The position numbers and the translations under genes were made by a program. This document shows, one piece after another, positions 1-11,212 of a stretch of DNA of 64,000 bases (within the stretch, counting starts at the first letter, position 1; each line of letters begins with the position of its first letter). This DNA comes from Adiantum capillus-veneris (lineage: Eukaryota; Streptophyta; Polypodiopsida; Polypodiales; Pteridaceae). The DNA lies in the NCBI GenBank assembly GCA_014529385.2, contig CM043970.1:68964567-69028566 (forward strand), read 5' to 3'. The notes beneath the pieces were generated by a model, which worked only from the letters and a program-made list of their open reading frames with translations, did not search any database and was not told the origin of the DNA.

Positions 1-1345
1 ACAATATAGAGTTAGTGCAATAGTGACAATCAATATAGTGTTAGTGCAATAATGAGTTAGTGTTAGTGAGATATAGTTATAGAGATATTGAGAGCTGAGA
101 TAGATCGTGAGTTAGTGTGTTAGTGAGTTAGCAAGTTGTTGCGTAGTTTAGATAGCAAGAGTGACAAAGTTAGTGTGTGTGAGAGGTAGATATAGAGTTA
201 GTGTGATTTTGCGATATACAAATAGTAAATTATAGAAATATAGTTAGTGCAATATTGAGTTAGGGAGACGATATGGAGTGTAAGTCACGTAACGGCAGTG
301 ACTTACAGATAAATTTGACAATCAATATAGAGTTAGTGCAATAGACAGTTAGTACGTTAATGCATAAGTGAGACATTGTTAGCTAGTTGCAGTGTCAGTT
401 ACATAGCGCGAGTTACACTGTCAGTGTTAGGGAGATAGAGGTATATAGTTAATGAGTGAGATAGAGAGTTAGTGCGTTAGTGAGATATAGATAGGTGCAG
501 TTTCAGTTTAATAGCCAGAGTTACAATTTTGGTGTTTGTGAGATATAGATATAGAGTTTATGGGGGAGATATGGAATTAGAGCGACGTAACGGCAGTGAC
601 TTACAGACACATTAGACAATCAATATACAGTTAGTGCGATAGTGAGTTAGTATGTTAGTGCATAAGTGGGAGACAATATTAGCAAGTTGTAGTGCCGGTT
701 ACATAGCGCAAGTTATAATGTTAGTGTTACGGAGATAGAGGTATGTAGTTAACGAGTGAGATACAGAGTTAGCGTGTTAGTGAGTTAGCAAGTTGCATTG
801 TAGGCTAAATAGCCAGAGTTACAATGTTAGTGTTAGCGACATATAGATATACAGTTAATGAGTGAGACCTTTCATGAGTTAGTGCGTTAGTGAGTTAGCA
901 AGTTGCAGTGTAGGCTAAATAGCCAGAGTTACAATGTTAGTGTTAGCGACATATGTATATACAGTTAATGAGTGAGACCTTTCATGAGTTAGTGCATTGG
1001 TGAGTAAGCAAGCTGCTGCGCAGTTTAGATAGCAAGAGTTACAAGGTTAGTGTGAGTGAGATATAAATATAGAGTTAGTGAGATTTTGCAATATACAGAT
1101 AGTAAAATATATAAATATAGTTAGTGCAATATTGAGTTAGGGAGACGAGAGAGTCAATGAGCGACATAGCGACTTAGCAATCTAGAGTCAGCAAGTCAGT
1201 GTGATATAGTTGCCTAGTTACACGGAGACAATTAGCTTTAGAGATAGATGGTTAGAGATGTAGTGCATCCGATAACACTTACGAGTTACGAAGATAGAAT
1301 GAGTCAGAGCTAAACACAGAGACTTAGAAAGAACTAGACAACGTG
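1..1345. repeat. Degenerate satellite-like tandem repeat (gttagtg-rich)
   Basis: The whole stretch is made of variants of gttagtg, gagatatag and gttagcaagttg. Higher-order periodicity is visible. A 110-bp unit is repeated almost perfectly at 781-890 and 891-1000. A unit of about 300 bp carrying acgtaacggcagtgac recurs (287 and 585), and 121-270 is echoed at 1001-1150. No reading frame is maintained. It looks like a decayed minisatellite; the left end lies outside the window. Whether it is a dispersed or a centromere-type satellite cannot be told from one locus. Confidence 0.85.
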
Positions 1346-1394
1346 CTTTAGTGCAAGAATGACTCCTAAAATCTCCAAATAGAAGGCATTTTCG

Positions 1395-1982
1395 TCAATC
1401 TCTTCTAGCATTGGGATTTGCTAATTGATAACGAGCAACCCAATCCCTATATAGAATGTTGCGCATTCTTTGGCCTAGAATACGCTCTCTCCTAGCACTT
1501 CTTGGGGCTAATCGTGTGGCAAGGATTTCCACCACAATGTTGCAATACTTGCGTACAGTGGATTCACCGACACCAAATGTGTCACTAATATGAGTGGTGG
1601 AATCATTGTGGGCAAGCCTGAGTAAGGTAAAGCTTAGAGCTTGTTCGGGGTCAATTGGCGGACGTACAAAATTATCTCTATTGGTAGACGGAAGAAAAGG
1701 CAAAATAGCTTGTAAAAGAATTTGAAAGACCGGCTCAGGCATGCGGTACCTTTTCATGAAGAGGTCGTCTGTGTAATCCTCCTCGCGAAGCCAGACCTGT
1801 CTTTGAACTTGGGACCAAAAAGCATGCTGACGCGGGAAGACCCACCATTCGCGAATGCCAGCTAATGCCTCGAGGTGTTCGTGGAAAATAGCCGACGACG
1901 ACATGAACAGGAAGATGAAGAGCGCAATAAACAACATTTGTACTGCACACCGCACAAGATTGTGGAGGTGTGCATGTTTCAA
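1395..1982 (-). pseudogene. PIF/Harbinger (HARBI1-like) transposase, N-terminal fragment
   Basis: This is a 195-aa reading frame with no recognisable catalytic core. From about residue 75 it has the pattern of the N-terminal half of Harbinger nucleases: RYRMPEPVFQIL, then a VRPPIDPEQALSFTLLRLA stretch, then the helix-turn-helix-like segment ISDTFGVGESTVRKYCNIV. In the family this leads into a DDE nuclease domain of some 200 more residues. Here the frame stops soon after the HTH region, and I see no DDE continuation to the left, where the satellite begins. Residues 10-32 are strongly hydrophobic, which is unusual for this family and may be a chance extension upstream of the true start. Alternatives are a domesticated DNA-binding fragment or part of a spliced gene. 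A decayed transposon is most likely. Confidence 0.65.
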
Positions 1983-3933
1983 TGTAAGCTTCAGTGTGGG
2001 ACTGGTCGCTTAACTTTAAAGGGTAAAATAAGGAAATACTATTTTGCAAGTCAAGTCCAAATCAATGCTCTGTAGCTCCACTTTTGCAGGTTAAGCGGGG
2101 CGGACAGAGACACTGGAGCGAGAGAGAGAAGAAGACGAACGCAGTTCTGGTGATCATCGACGACTCACAGTGAACCCTTGTTGCTTTTTTGATGTTCTTC
2201 ATCTGCCTTCACCTCTGCAACCCGTTTCTTGCATCCACTGCTCTTCGCTCGTGAAAAGCTTCTTCTAGTTCTCCTTGACCTTTCCCACTCTCTGCACACC
2301 CAACCCACCATCTCTTATCATTAGTTCCTCTCCTGTGATGTGAAAACCTGCAACGCTCTCGGCTCCTGCAGTCCTCGTCCTCCATCTGCTGCATCTACCC
2401 TCGGCCCATCTTCTCTGCGTCATCCTCTGAGGCTTTGCATGTCTCCTCTTGCATCAAGACCTGCAAAATCCCTGTCCTCCGAGGCTAATCTTTCACTTCT
2501 TCTATTCCCTGCTTCAACCATCAATTTCCTGCTCGAGTCCATTGGGCCTTACTGGCAGCCAAAGCTTCATTCACACTGCTTTGTAGCCTATCTTCTATTT
2601 GCCTTGTAGTGACCGCTTTGGCTTCTTGAATATGGGATTCCTCCTCTTCATCATACCCACTTCTTCACAATGTCAAAACCTGCAGTACAAGGTGAGACCA
2701 GCCCATTCCCTCCTACTGCACTTCTTGCAAATTCCACGACTAGCCCTTTCCCGGCCAGTGCACCAAATGAACACCCCTGCCGTGATACTCATCAAGATAC
2801 TAAGACCGGCTTCAAGGCAGCAAAGTATATGCTTAGAGCTTGGCTCCTAGCCCCAAAATCTGCAAGAAATGCTCTCCCACTCAAGAAACATACACACACC
2901 TCCTCTCTTTTTCTCTCTCTCATGACCATATGGCATGCACACACACATGAAAGGACTATGCTATGCTATGACACACAGGAAATGGGCATGGAAGCCATCC
3001 TCATCTTCATCCTCTCCTTCACTCTCCATGGATCCTACAAGAAAGCACACGAGTGAAAGAACAAGAAGCATGAAGAGAGTTGTGCCAATTGAAGAGAGAA
3101 GAAAATCAATCGTGCAAGAGGTAGATAAAGGCAGATAGCCTGCGCACATGCAGGGTCCCGGCCAGTCTCAGCAGCCGCAGCCAACCACCGGCCGATATCA
3201 CCCACTTTGCGCACATGCAGTGGCGGCAGCAGCATCACCGGCCTGCCATTGGTCGTTATTGTGCGCACATGGAAGCTAAGCAGCAGGCGGTGAGTTAGAT
3301 GACATTGGCACAGACTATTGCGCAGAGTTTGGACGCATGTTGCGGACGTCATCTAACATCTTTAGGCAGCCACCGCTTTGCTACCGTTGCAAACGGCTAA
3401 GGGAGGGCACGCACTTTCCAACGAAAGCGATAGAGAAACGATCTGCTACAGTCCAAAACAATGGCGGGCCAGCATGGAATTGGCATCGGTCGGGATGTTG
3501 TGGCTGGTGCATGTGCGCACCCTAAGAGAGAGGTGGTTGCAACCTCTCAACTTCCCAACCTCCCAAATCACACGACCCACTCCCCCTTTCTTTTCTTTAT
3601 TTGAAACTCAAAGGTTACATAGCTTTAAAAGTTTAGGCATAGCCTTTCATTTGGTGTGCACAACACAAGAGAGAGGTTTTATGCTTTGGCTTTGGAAATG
3701 CGGACCCGCTAATACGCCAAAAACATTTACAAAATATTAAGGTTGAAATCTCATAGCAACAAGAGTACACATAGGCCTAGATGCCAATAAGCATTGGTAA
3801 AAATAATGACATGCTATCATTAACTTGCATCTTCTAGCCTTTTTGATGACGAAATTGGAGGCTATCAAGTCCCCACTATATATGTATACTCAGTGTATGC
3901 TCTACATACACTTTGGGGATTGCATATGATGGT

Positions 3934-3936
<3 letters not shown>
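1983..3936. other. Gene-poor spacer
   Basis: I recognise no protein domain or RNA gene here. Several short open frames exist on both strands but none has family features. Around 3141-3519 the 10-mer tgcgcacatg occurs at 3141, 3208 and 3262, and inverted at 3510, inside a G+C-richer patch. ttagatgac near 3296 and gtcatctaa near 3347 form a short inverted pair. These look like remnants of an unidentified repeat. Confidence 0.5.

Positions 3937-3964
<28 letters not shown>
3937..3964. repeat. (CT)14 microsatellite
   Basis: An uninterrupted dinucleotide run, read directly. It lies just upstream of a gypsy integrase remnant. Confidence 0.95.
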
Positions 3965-3969
<5 letters not shown>

Positions 3970-3989
3970 CGTCTACCTGCGCTCTCTAC

Positions 3990-4235
3990 TTCGCTTCAAC
4001 AGATGCAAGAGTGTCATGAGCCTTCTTATGCGTGTCATAGCAGTGCTCAACCAAAAATTCAAGCTATGGAGTTATATTTCTATTGGCCAACAATGCGGTA
4101 AGATGTAAATTACTATATCTCCAAATGTATAACATGTCAAAAGGTTAAGTATGATAAACACACGTCATTTGGTCTATTACAGCCTTTACCAATTCTTGAT
4201 ATGCCTTGGGAGAGTATAGCCATGGAAATCATAGT
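3990..4235 (+). pseudogene. Ty3/gypsy integrase zinc-finger remnant
   Basis: Read on the plus strand, this segment carries MELYFYWPTM, then CxTCQK (the CC half of an HHCC finger), then LPILDMPWESIAMEI, the start of an integrase core. It matches the family of the neighbouring chromoviruses. At about 4235/4236 the homology switches strand abruptly: the next bases belong to the 3' untranslated part of the minus-strand element. So this piece is either a truncated separate copy or one side of an inversion breakpoint. Confidence 0.7.
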
Positions 4236-4489
4236 CATCCTCGACTATGAGGTAGAGATGCTAAAGTCTTAGTCATTAGTCCATAGGTCTTAGCAAGTAG
4301 AGGATCCCTTTTACCCTACACAAGTTCTACTTGGTGTTTGGGAGACGTCATCACCACAAACTTGATCCTATGCATGCATAATCCTTAAAAATTTGTGCAC
4401 AACAAAGAAAAGAGAGAGTCTTGTAAGACAACACATTTATTCATTTAAAATGCATGTACATTTGCTTACTCTAAAGAATCATTGTAAGC

Positions 4490-4640
4490 ATTGACAAGGT
4501 TCATACTATCCTTAAGTTGCGTACCTTGCATCCATCTAGCATCTTCAAAGGGATAGTTTCTGAATTTAACAAGGTATCACTGGATGACCTTCTGATACCT
4601 TAGTACCTTGTCTTCATGCCAAATGATGGATTCGGGCTGG
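4490..4640 (-). pseudogene. Chromodomain tail (minus-strand chromovirus)
   Basis: Minus-strand reading gives HEDKVLRYQKVIQ, an in-frame TGA, then YLVKFRNYPFEDARWM, a chromodomain-like pattern (target-site recognition module of chromovirus integrases). The sister copy has the equivalent HEDKVLHNGKLL...YLIKFKNYPF at about 14320-14400. Confidence 0.65.
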
Positions 4641-5729
4641 AGCACCTCTTCTTGGTCCTCGATCTCTGGAGGGTCTTCAATTATGGCCTCGCTTGTGGCT
4701 CTCCTTTGTAAGGTTTAAGTAGGCTTACATAGAAATCATTGTGCATGAGCCATTGGCTAGGTAACCTCAATTGATAAGCCATCTCATTTATGGGATTAAG
4801 AATTTGAAAGGCGCCATAGTATCTTTTTGTTAGCTTAGCATAATACTTCTCGTGGCTTGTGGGATTTTTGCCCATAGTGTGCCTTAGACGAGCCTTAGGG
4901 AACTTAAGTAAGACCCAATCATTTTTCTTAAAGGATAAGTCTCTTCTATGCTTGTTAACAGTAGCCTTTTGCCTTTGCTGTGAGAAGGATATAGCCTCCT
5001 TTATCTTCTAAAAAGATTCTTGTAGGTCACGGCTATATTCATCAGCGCAAAGATCTTCCCATATACCTTAAGTAGCAAGGGAATTTTAGATCTTCCCTCT
5101 ATAATCTCAAAAGGTGCTTTACCTATAGAAGTATGTACAATGTTATTGTAAGCATACTCTACCAAAGGTAAGTACTTCTCTCATTCGGAGCATTGATCTA
5201 CTTTTGTGACATAGGATTTTAGTAGATCAAGGATCGTAAGGTTGGCTATCTCACTTTGGCCATCCGTTTGTGGGTGATAGGCCAAGGAGAAGTTTAACCT
5301 TGTGCCTAGATTCTCAAAGAGGCCACTCCAAAAATTACTGGTCATTCTAGGATCTTTATCTGACCCGATAAATGTTGGCAAGTCATGATATTTGAAGATC
5401 TGTGATATGAAGAGGGTTGCCATTTGGTTTGCCTTAATAGTCTTTTTGACAAGTATAAAATGGGCTTGTTTACTAAACCTGTCTACTATTCTCTATATAC
5501 CTATATTCCCATGTATAGACTTAGGCAATCCAAAGATAAAATCCATGGATATACTCTCCCATGGTGAATCAGGGACAGGCAATGGCTGAAGCAATCCGGG
5601 TTGCTTGCCTCTGTCAAACTTTGTCCTTTGGCATACCACGCACTTTGTAAGTCTCTTTTCATGGTAGGACAATTGAAGTACATCTCTACTTCTCTAAGAG
5701 TAGGATTCATATGTCGCTTTCTCACGGAG
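4640..5729 (-). pseudogene. Integrase (minus-strand chromovirus)
   Basis: Fragments in different frames: a degenerate zinc-finger region near 5500-5700, the core with GSDKDPRM (second catalytic Asp) and AYHPQTDGQSEIAN (catalytic Glu) at 5181-5423, and the C-terminal GPF/Y-like segment YYGAFQILNPINEMAYQLRLP at 4681-4875. The first core Asp region is in a damaged stretch. Unlike the sister copy, the core is still present here. Confidence 0.75.
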
Positions 5730-6440
5730 TTAGTTAGTAATGCATAGCCTATTTCCATAGAGAAGATAACCATCCTCAAGAGTGAATGGTTCTTCTTTCT
5801 TTCCTAGTGCAAGGGCTGAAATGACATCTTTGAAGTCGGGATCAATGGCATACTCATCTATCATGGAAGATAGATCATTGTGAGTAGCTATGGATACCGC
5901 ATTCACCTTTGGCCATCGTAAGAGTGCATCGGTCACTTGATTATGCTTGCCAACAATGTGAGCAATATGAAAATGAAATTTCACAAGAAAATTTTCCCAC
6001 CTCATTTGTTTGTCGGATAACTTGGTTTGCATCATGAAATACTTGAGGCTTTGATGATCCATCTGTAGGATGAATGGAGTCCCCAAGAGGTAGTGCTTCC
6101 ACAGTCTAGGTCATGTAGGACAGCTAATAGATCCTTTTTGTAGATGCCCAATACTCGCTCATCGGAGTTGAGCCTTCAACTCTCCTACGCTATGGCATGC
6201 CCTTCTTGAAGCAAAATAGCTGCAAGGCAATCACCACAAGCATCACATTGAACCTCAAATGGCTTTAAGAGATCCAAAAATGTAAGCACATCTTGAGAGA
6301 TAAGCTTCTCCTTAAGATTTTCAAAAGCTTCTTGCTCTTTGCAGTCCATAAATACTTAACGTTCTTTTTTGTTAAGTCATATAATGGGCCTGCTATTTGG
6401 GAGAATTTCTCTATGAAGCGTCTATAGTATGCACACATAC
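5730..6440 (-). pseudogene. RNase H region (minus-strand chromovirus)
   Basis: The N-terminal part (about 6090-6440) is frameshifted. The C-terminal part reads cleanly: LQMDHQSLKYFM contains the third catalytic Asp, followed by the FHFHIAHIVGKHNQVTDAL block that normally ends in ADALSRRP. It runs on into the pre-integrase segment HNDLSSMIDEYA, conserved with 13760-13800 of the sister copy. Confidence 0.75.
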
Positions 6441-7105
6441 CTATAAAGCTCCGTATTCATGGATATTTCTTGGATTAGGCCAATATTTTATTACCTCTAG
6501 CTTTTGTGGATCCATACGGATGCCATCCTTAGGGATAATATGGCCTAAGTACTGAATCTCCTCTAAGAAAAATTCACTTTTCCTTTGATTTATGAAAAGC
6601 TTATTTTCTCTCAAAGATTGAAAGATTATCTGGAGATGTTGCTTGTGTTCTTCCAATGAATTGGAGTAGATGATAATATCATCAAAGAACACTCCAGTAA
6701 ACTTTTGATAAGGTCTAAAGATCTTCTCCATTATTTGTTTAAATGTAGTTGGAGCATTTGTGAAGCCAAAAGGCATGACAAGATATTCATAGAGGAATGT
6801 CATGCAAAATGTGGTCTCTACAATATCTTTGTTTGCTATCCTTATTTGATGATAGCCACTTTTAAGTTCAATCCTACTAAAGTAGGTAGGGCCTTGTAGC
6901 TTATCAAATAGATCTTTTACCCATGGAACAAGAAATCTATTCTTGATAGTGATCCTATTTAGTGCTCTATAGTCGACACACATATGATATGTGCCGTTGT
7001 TCTTTTGGACTAAAAGAACTGGTGAGAAAAATAAAGAGGATCTAGGCCTCACCGTTCCTTTCTCTACCAGTTCTTGCACTTGCCTCATAATATCCTCTTG
7101 TTGAG
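6441..7105 (-). pseudogene. Reverse transcriptase (minus-strand chromovirus)
   Basis: The frame of about 215 aa has the palm motifs in order: VLLVQKNNGTYHMCVDYRALN, motif A as SRIELKSGYHQI, motif B region YLVMPFGFTNAPTTF, motif C as FFDDIIIYS, then YLGHII. The two Asp of motif C are intact. Motif A has Glu (codon GAA) where the metal-binding Asp (DLKSGYHQ) is expected. The same substitution occurs in the plus-strand sister copy. The frame breaks after the thumb region. Confidence 0.85.
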
Positions 7106-7115
7106 CTTGTGAAAC

Positions 7116-7758
7116 TCAATAAGGAGGCTTATTGTGCGGTGAGCTTCCTACTAGAAGCTCTACAACATGGCCGTCATCCCCTCGTTTTGGAGGTAGCTCA
7201 CAAGGGATGTCGTCAATGAAAATATCTTGGAATTCTTTTAGGAAATTAGGCAACTCTAATTCCTCTTGATTCCTTTTATTACTACTTGTTAAAACATTAG
7301 TGTTACTCAAAGACTCTTTGACAAAAATCATATACGCGAAAACTTAGCTTTTCATTGCCTTATTGAAAGCAAGCATATTTACAAGGGAATTAGTTTTGCC
7401 TGACTCATTAGCATCTATGTACATGTCCTTTTCCCTATAGTACTTGATAGTAGATCCTTCTTTCAAGGTACTTCATGGTGGCAACCATGAGAGTAAACCA
7501 TGGTGCCCCAAGGATGACATCTTTGTGCTTGAGAGGGGAGATGAAGAAATCTTCTTTGTCCACGTAGCTTTGGACATGAAGCCTCAATTTCCCAATTAAG
7601 GGAGTGACTGAGACGTCTTGCCCCTTGAAATCTCCATCCACTTTGAGCGCATCTCCCATTTCATGGGCTTGTATGCCTAATTTGGTGGCCAACTCCGTGG
7701 ATATGAAGTTGTGAGTTGAGACAGGGTCGAACAAGATGAAGGAATCATGCTCTCGCAC
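7116..7758 (-). pseudogene. Aspartic protease and PR-RT linker (minus-strand chromovirus)
   Basis: The protease is recognisable from the segment FILFDPVSTHNFIS, the usual FDPGSTHNFI block of this group, with the Gly of the active-site loop changed to Val. After a break at about 7430 comes the linker FLKEFQDIFIDDIPCELPP, which in chromoviruses precedes RT. The Gly substitution and the broken frame argue against activity. Confidence 0.75.
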
Positions 7759-7764
7759 CTTTCC

Positions 7765-9163
7765 TCAAGCATAGGAAGGGGAGATCTGTGGAAATGAGCA
7801 TCCTCTTTTGGAGCCTCTAATAGAATCTCTAGGTTGCTCATTACGTGCATTCCTTTGGGGGCAAGGGTGATATGCATGCCCTTGCTTTCTGCACTTAAAG
7901 CATCGGTTATCCTTACAATAACACTCTAGCTCTTCAGGAGAGAGTCGGTTCTTGCCTTTGTAGACTCCCTTCTCCTTTGATTTGTTGTTGTTGTTTCTAG
8001 AGTTACCTTTGGAGGAGTTTTGAGCATTATTTCTCCCTCTAGACTCATTTCGTTCCTTTGTTTCCATGGGCTTAAGATTTCTCTTAGCTCCTTATTGGAA
8101 ATTGATTTGAGAGTCAACCAAAGTATGGTGTATGATTGTCAATATGGTCCTAGGCCTTTGAGAGTTAGCATACTCTGCCATTTCTTTAGGAAGACCCACG
8201 CAAAATTCTTGCTTTTTCTCTCCAAAGTCTGTCTTTTTGTAGACAATGGCTTTGAGATGTAGATCCCAAAAGTTATCTACGTACTTTTGGATAGACTCAT
8301 AAGGAGAGAGCTTTAAGCTTCCCCATTCGGTAAGGACTTTGTGTTTGGTGTTGCTTGCAAGAAACTTCTTCATTATGAAGTCTATTAAAGCCTTCCATGT
8401 CTTTGGAGCTTCACATTTGGCTCATAGACTAGCCCACCATGGTCAGGTGGACTTTTGGAAATTATACATAGCCACGTGATGTAGCTTGGAGGGCCAAGAT
8501 CTTGTCCTCCCTCCTTGAACTTTCTCAACTTCTTGGATCTTCTCCATGCCACATATGACTTGAGATGGCCTCTCCTCTTGGGCTCTTTGGGAGAAGATCC
8601 GCTACTTTCATCGGAAAAAGAAGAAGAAGAGGGAGAAGAGGGTCACCTCTTTCTCTTTTTCTTCTTTCTTTGTTGATTCCTCTCTTTCCTTTTGTGATTT
8701 TGAGGAGGAGGGCTTTGCGGTGATCTTTTCCTCTTGGGAGGAGTTGGAGATCATTGACACCGCCATCTTCTTGGAGCCACATCTTTGGACGTGTTGGGGG
8801 ACTCATTTCTTTCTCGTTCATTTGGTGGGGGCTCTTCATATGGGACTTGACCTCTCGTTTTGAGTCGAGGTAAGTACGCGAGTAAGTGTTGAGACCCTTC
8901 GTATGGGTCCTCCTCTTCTCTCACCATAGAGAGCCCTCTTTTGGAAGTCTCTCCAAGGGACTTCTCTCTTGTTGGGGAGATTGAAGAATCCCATGATTGT
9001 GAAGTTGTTGGTCGAATTCACCTTGCAAAGAGGGATTTTCCATAGCTTGTTGTAGCCTTGAAACAAGAAGATTGATGAGCATAGGAGCATCGTTAGTGGA
9101 ACCCTCATGTGTAAAATCAAAGTTATCAATATTCATTCTACTCTCTTTATTATTGTCAGCCAC
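7765..9163 (-). pseudogene. gag of the minus-strand chromovirus
   Basis: The frame begins at 9163 with MADNNKESRMNIDNFDF and continues in several broken frames. At 8092-8373 there is a Retrotrans_gag-type segment (EWGSLKLSPYESIQKYVDNF). A nucleocapsid zinc knuckle CFKCRKQGHAYHPC (CX2CX4HX4C, all ligands present) lies near 7875-7915. Between about 8380 and 8920 the sequence is purine/pyrimidine-biased and codes lysine- and glutamate-rich text. Gag packages element RNA in cytoplasmic particles; this copy is broken by several frameshifts. Confidence 0.8.
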
Positions 9164-9553
9164 GCTAATAGAATTTTATGTGTAGATTAACTTAACCTAT
9201 GGCACTTCAAAGCCCTAGTTGCTACTCCTCTTACTCTTGAAAATTGGCACTCAAGCACCTATAACCGTGATTAGAAATCCTTAAATTAAGCAAAGTAGAA
9301 AGCCAGGTCATAACATTGCACGACTTTTAGAGACAAAAAAGCTTGCCGGGCTTACCTGATCGCTCAACAACATTAAAATGATAGGTACCACCCGTAGGAG
9401 TCCACTATTAAGTTGACAGCTCTCGAGGTCTTAAGTTGCTAATGCTTGCATTAATAGATCCCAAACTTACGTACTTTGGTTAACTAAAACAAATCAGCCT
9501 TTCATGGAGAACTTAAGGATCTCTCTTCTTAAGCAAGAAAAGAGAAACCATGT

Positions 9554-9565
9554 GCTCTAATACCA
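9554..9565 (-). other. Primer-binding site, initiator tRNA-Met type
   Basis: Minus-strand TGGTATTAGAGC differs by one base from the common plant PBS TGGTATCAGAGC complementary to the 3' end of initiator tRNA-Met. It lies directly inside the LTR boundary, where a PBS belongs. Confidence 0.8.
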
Positions 9566-9567
9566 AT

Positions 9568-9837
9568 TTAAGCTAATAACTTGATTGGAGCGGAAGAGAA
9601 TTGAACATAGTGAGCATTTCATTAAGGGGATTAGCTAGTGAAGATACAGAGAGTGCTTGGTTGGAGATAGCAATAGTTTACACATTCCTAATTAACATAG
9701 CATGAGCAATAACTTGTAAAAGAGAGAGAATTAGAGAAATTGACAACAGTTGAGGACCGGATTTACTTGGAGCCGATCCCCCCTCGAAAAGGCATTTGTA
9801 TTATAGATTCTCTCATCAAGAGAGACTTGGTACAATA
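9568..9837 (-). repeat. Partial 5' LTR of the minus-strand chromovirus
   Basis: On the minus strand this stretch has the U5-like pattern seen at the 3' end of the plus-strand LTRs: a cttttcgaggggggat run followed by the cggctcc...cctcaactg signature. It ends where the plus-strand element's LTR begins (9838), so its outer part is missing. Related minus-oriented LTR sequence also occurs at about 41181-41674. Confidence 0.7.
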
Positions 9838-10940
9838 TGTCACAAAATTTGATTTTTGGTCTACTTAAATGCATTTTATCTTTCTAAAAAATAGTAAAAG
9901 GACCAAGAATGTACAATGGGTAAGATGATGCATCTATGAACTAGAGAGTTCCAAGAATTTTATGGATTTCTTAGAAGTGCCATCGGAGTTCATTAAGGCT
10001 TCGAACGAGATTTGTTGGACTAGAAGTATTTATTAAATATTGTCCAAAATATTCCCAAAAGCCTCATAAATTAAGCTAAAAGACTGCCTGACCGCATCTG
10101 GTACATGGATCATAGACAAAGTAGGTTTCTGGGCCAAGGGGGGTGGAGTGGTGGACAAGGCAGGTGGAGGGGACACTTATGGGATGGTCAGACTGGTCTG
10201 AAAGCCCATAGAAGACACCTTCCCTCTAGAGCCACCCATCCCTGGCAAATGCGAGCCACCCCTTTGCACCCACTTTGCATGGCTTGCTCCCCAAGCCACC
10301 CAGTGAGGGAAAATCGACCAAGGGCTGTTTTTGGCTGACCTGGGCTGAGTTTTCCACTCCGAGAAGCTCCCATGGAAGCTCCACTTCATCTCCTTCTTCC
10401 CCAACTATGCCTATTTTATGTACTATGCATGACTATGTCTTAATTACACATAAAGATTACTAATTCCTATGCTTAAATACTTCTTTTCCAACCTGTATCT
10501 TGCTTGTTCCCCGAAGAACTTATCATCCACATGATGTTTAAGGTTTTGGGAACTAGTTCTAGGGTTACGGTGCAAAAAAGCCTAATCACAACTCTGCCAG
10601 ATTCTAGAGCTACTAATTATTGAATATGAGCAGTTAGAATTGTGATTAGCATTGTATTAATCCATAATTCTTCTCTTTTTGAGAATATTAGTTAATACAA
10701 ATTCCTTTCAGAGGGGGGGTCAGCTCCAAAAAGTCTAGCCCTCAACTGGTGTCGATTGTCTCTCTCTCACTCACTCTTTTCCTTGCAGTTACCATAGCAT
10801 GCATGTGTGATGTGTGATGAATCTGTTGATGTTTGTGCTTGGCAACCGTTATTCTCAAACTTGTTCAATGATTTGTGAATAGATTGATTATTAGATTAAT
10901 CGGAAATTTTTGTTGCATTGTCAATACCAATTCTCTGACA
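9838..10940 (+). repeat. 5' LTR of the plus-strand chromovirus
   Basis: Starts TGTCACAAAATTTG and ends ...ctctgaca, giving TG...CA ends, about 1103 bp. The same sequence with substitutions recurs at 14863-15974. It contains the motif ttcagagggggggtc (about 10705-10720), shared with the other LTRs of this family. Open frames within it (10105-10463) are not conserved as protein. Confidence 0.9.
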
Positions 10941-10941
10941 T

Positions 10942-10953
10942 TGGTATCAAAGC
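10942..10953 (+). other. Primer-binding site, initiator tRNA-Met type
   Basis: TGGTATCAAAGC one base after the 5' LTR; one mismatch from TGGTATCAGAGC. Confidence 0.85.
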
Positions 10954-11212
10954 AATCTAGGTTATTTCTTTCTTTCTAAAGAAAGGACGGTTCTAATGAT
11001 TAATCATGAAAGGTTAATTTTTTTTAATTAATCAAAGTAAGTAAGTTTGGGATCTATTAACGTGAGCATTATCAACTTAAGACCTCGGACTCCTACGGGA
11101 TGTACTTATGGTTTTATTGTTATTGAGCGATCAGGTAAGCCCGGTAGGCTTTTGTTATCTTTAAAAGCTGTGCAATGTTACGACCCAACTTTCTATTTTG
11201 ATTAATTAAATT

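Larger units (their letters stand above)
4236..9837 (-). mobile_element. Decayed Ty3/gypsy chromovirus, minus strand
   Basis: Read right to left, the order is partial 5' LTR, primer-binding site, gag, protease, RT, RNase H, integrase, chromodomain: the chromovirus order. The leader closely matches that of the plus-strand copy at 9838-15974, so both belong to one family. The segment near 4240 resembles the sequence just before the polypurine tract of that copy, but no 3' LTR follows; the left end is lost at the strand-switch junction at 4235. Frameshifts and stops in all domains make it a non-functional relic. Confidence 0.85.

Noticed and set aside
781-1000. Regular repeats that might suggest a CRISPR-like array
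   Set aside because: Units are contiguous 110-bp tandem copies without distinct spacers, in a plant genome.
2340-3352. Short overlapping frames that could be exons of a host gene
   Set aside because: No domain, no convincing splice pattern and no conservation visible; left as spacer.
10105-10463. Several open frames on both strands in a G+C-richer patch, repeated at 15123-15402
   Set aside because: They lie inside the two LTRs of one chromovirus; frames differ between the copies, so no protein is conserved.
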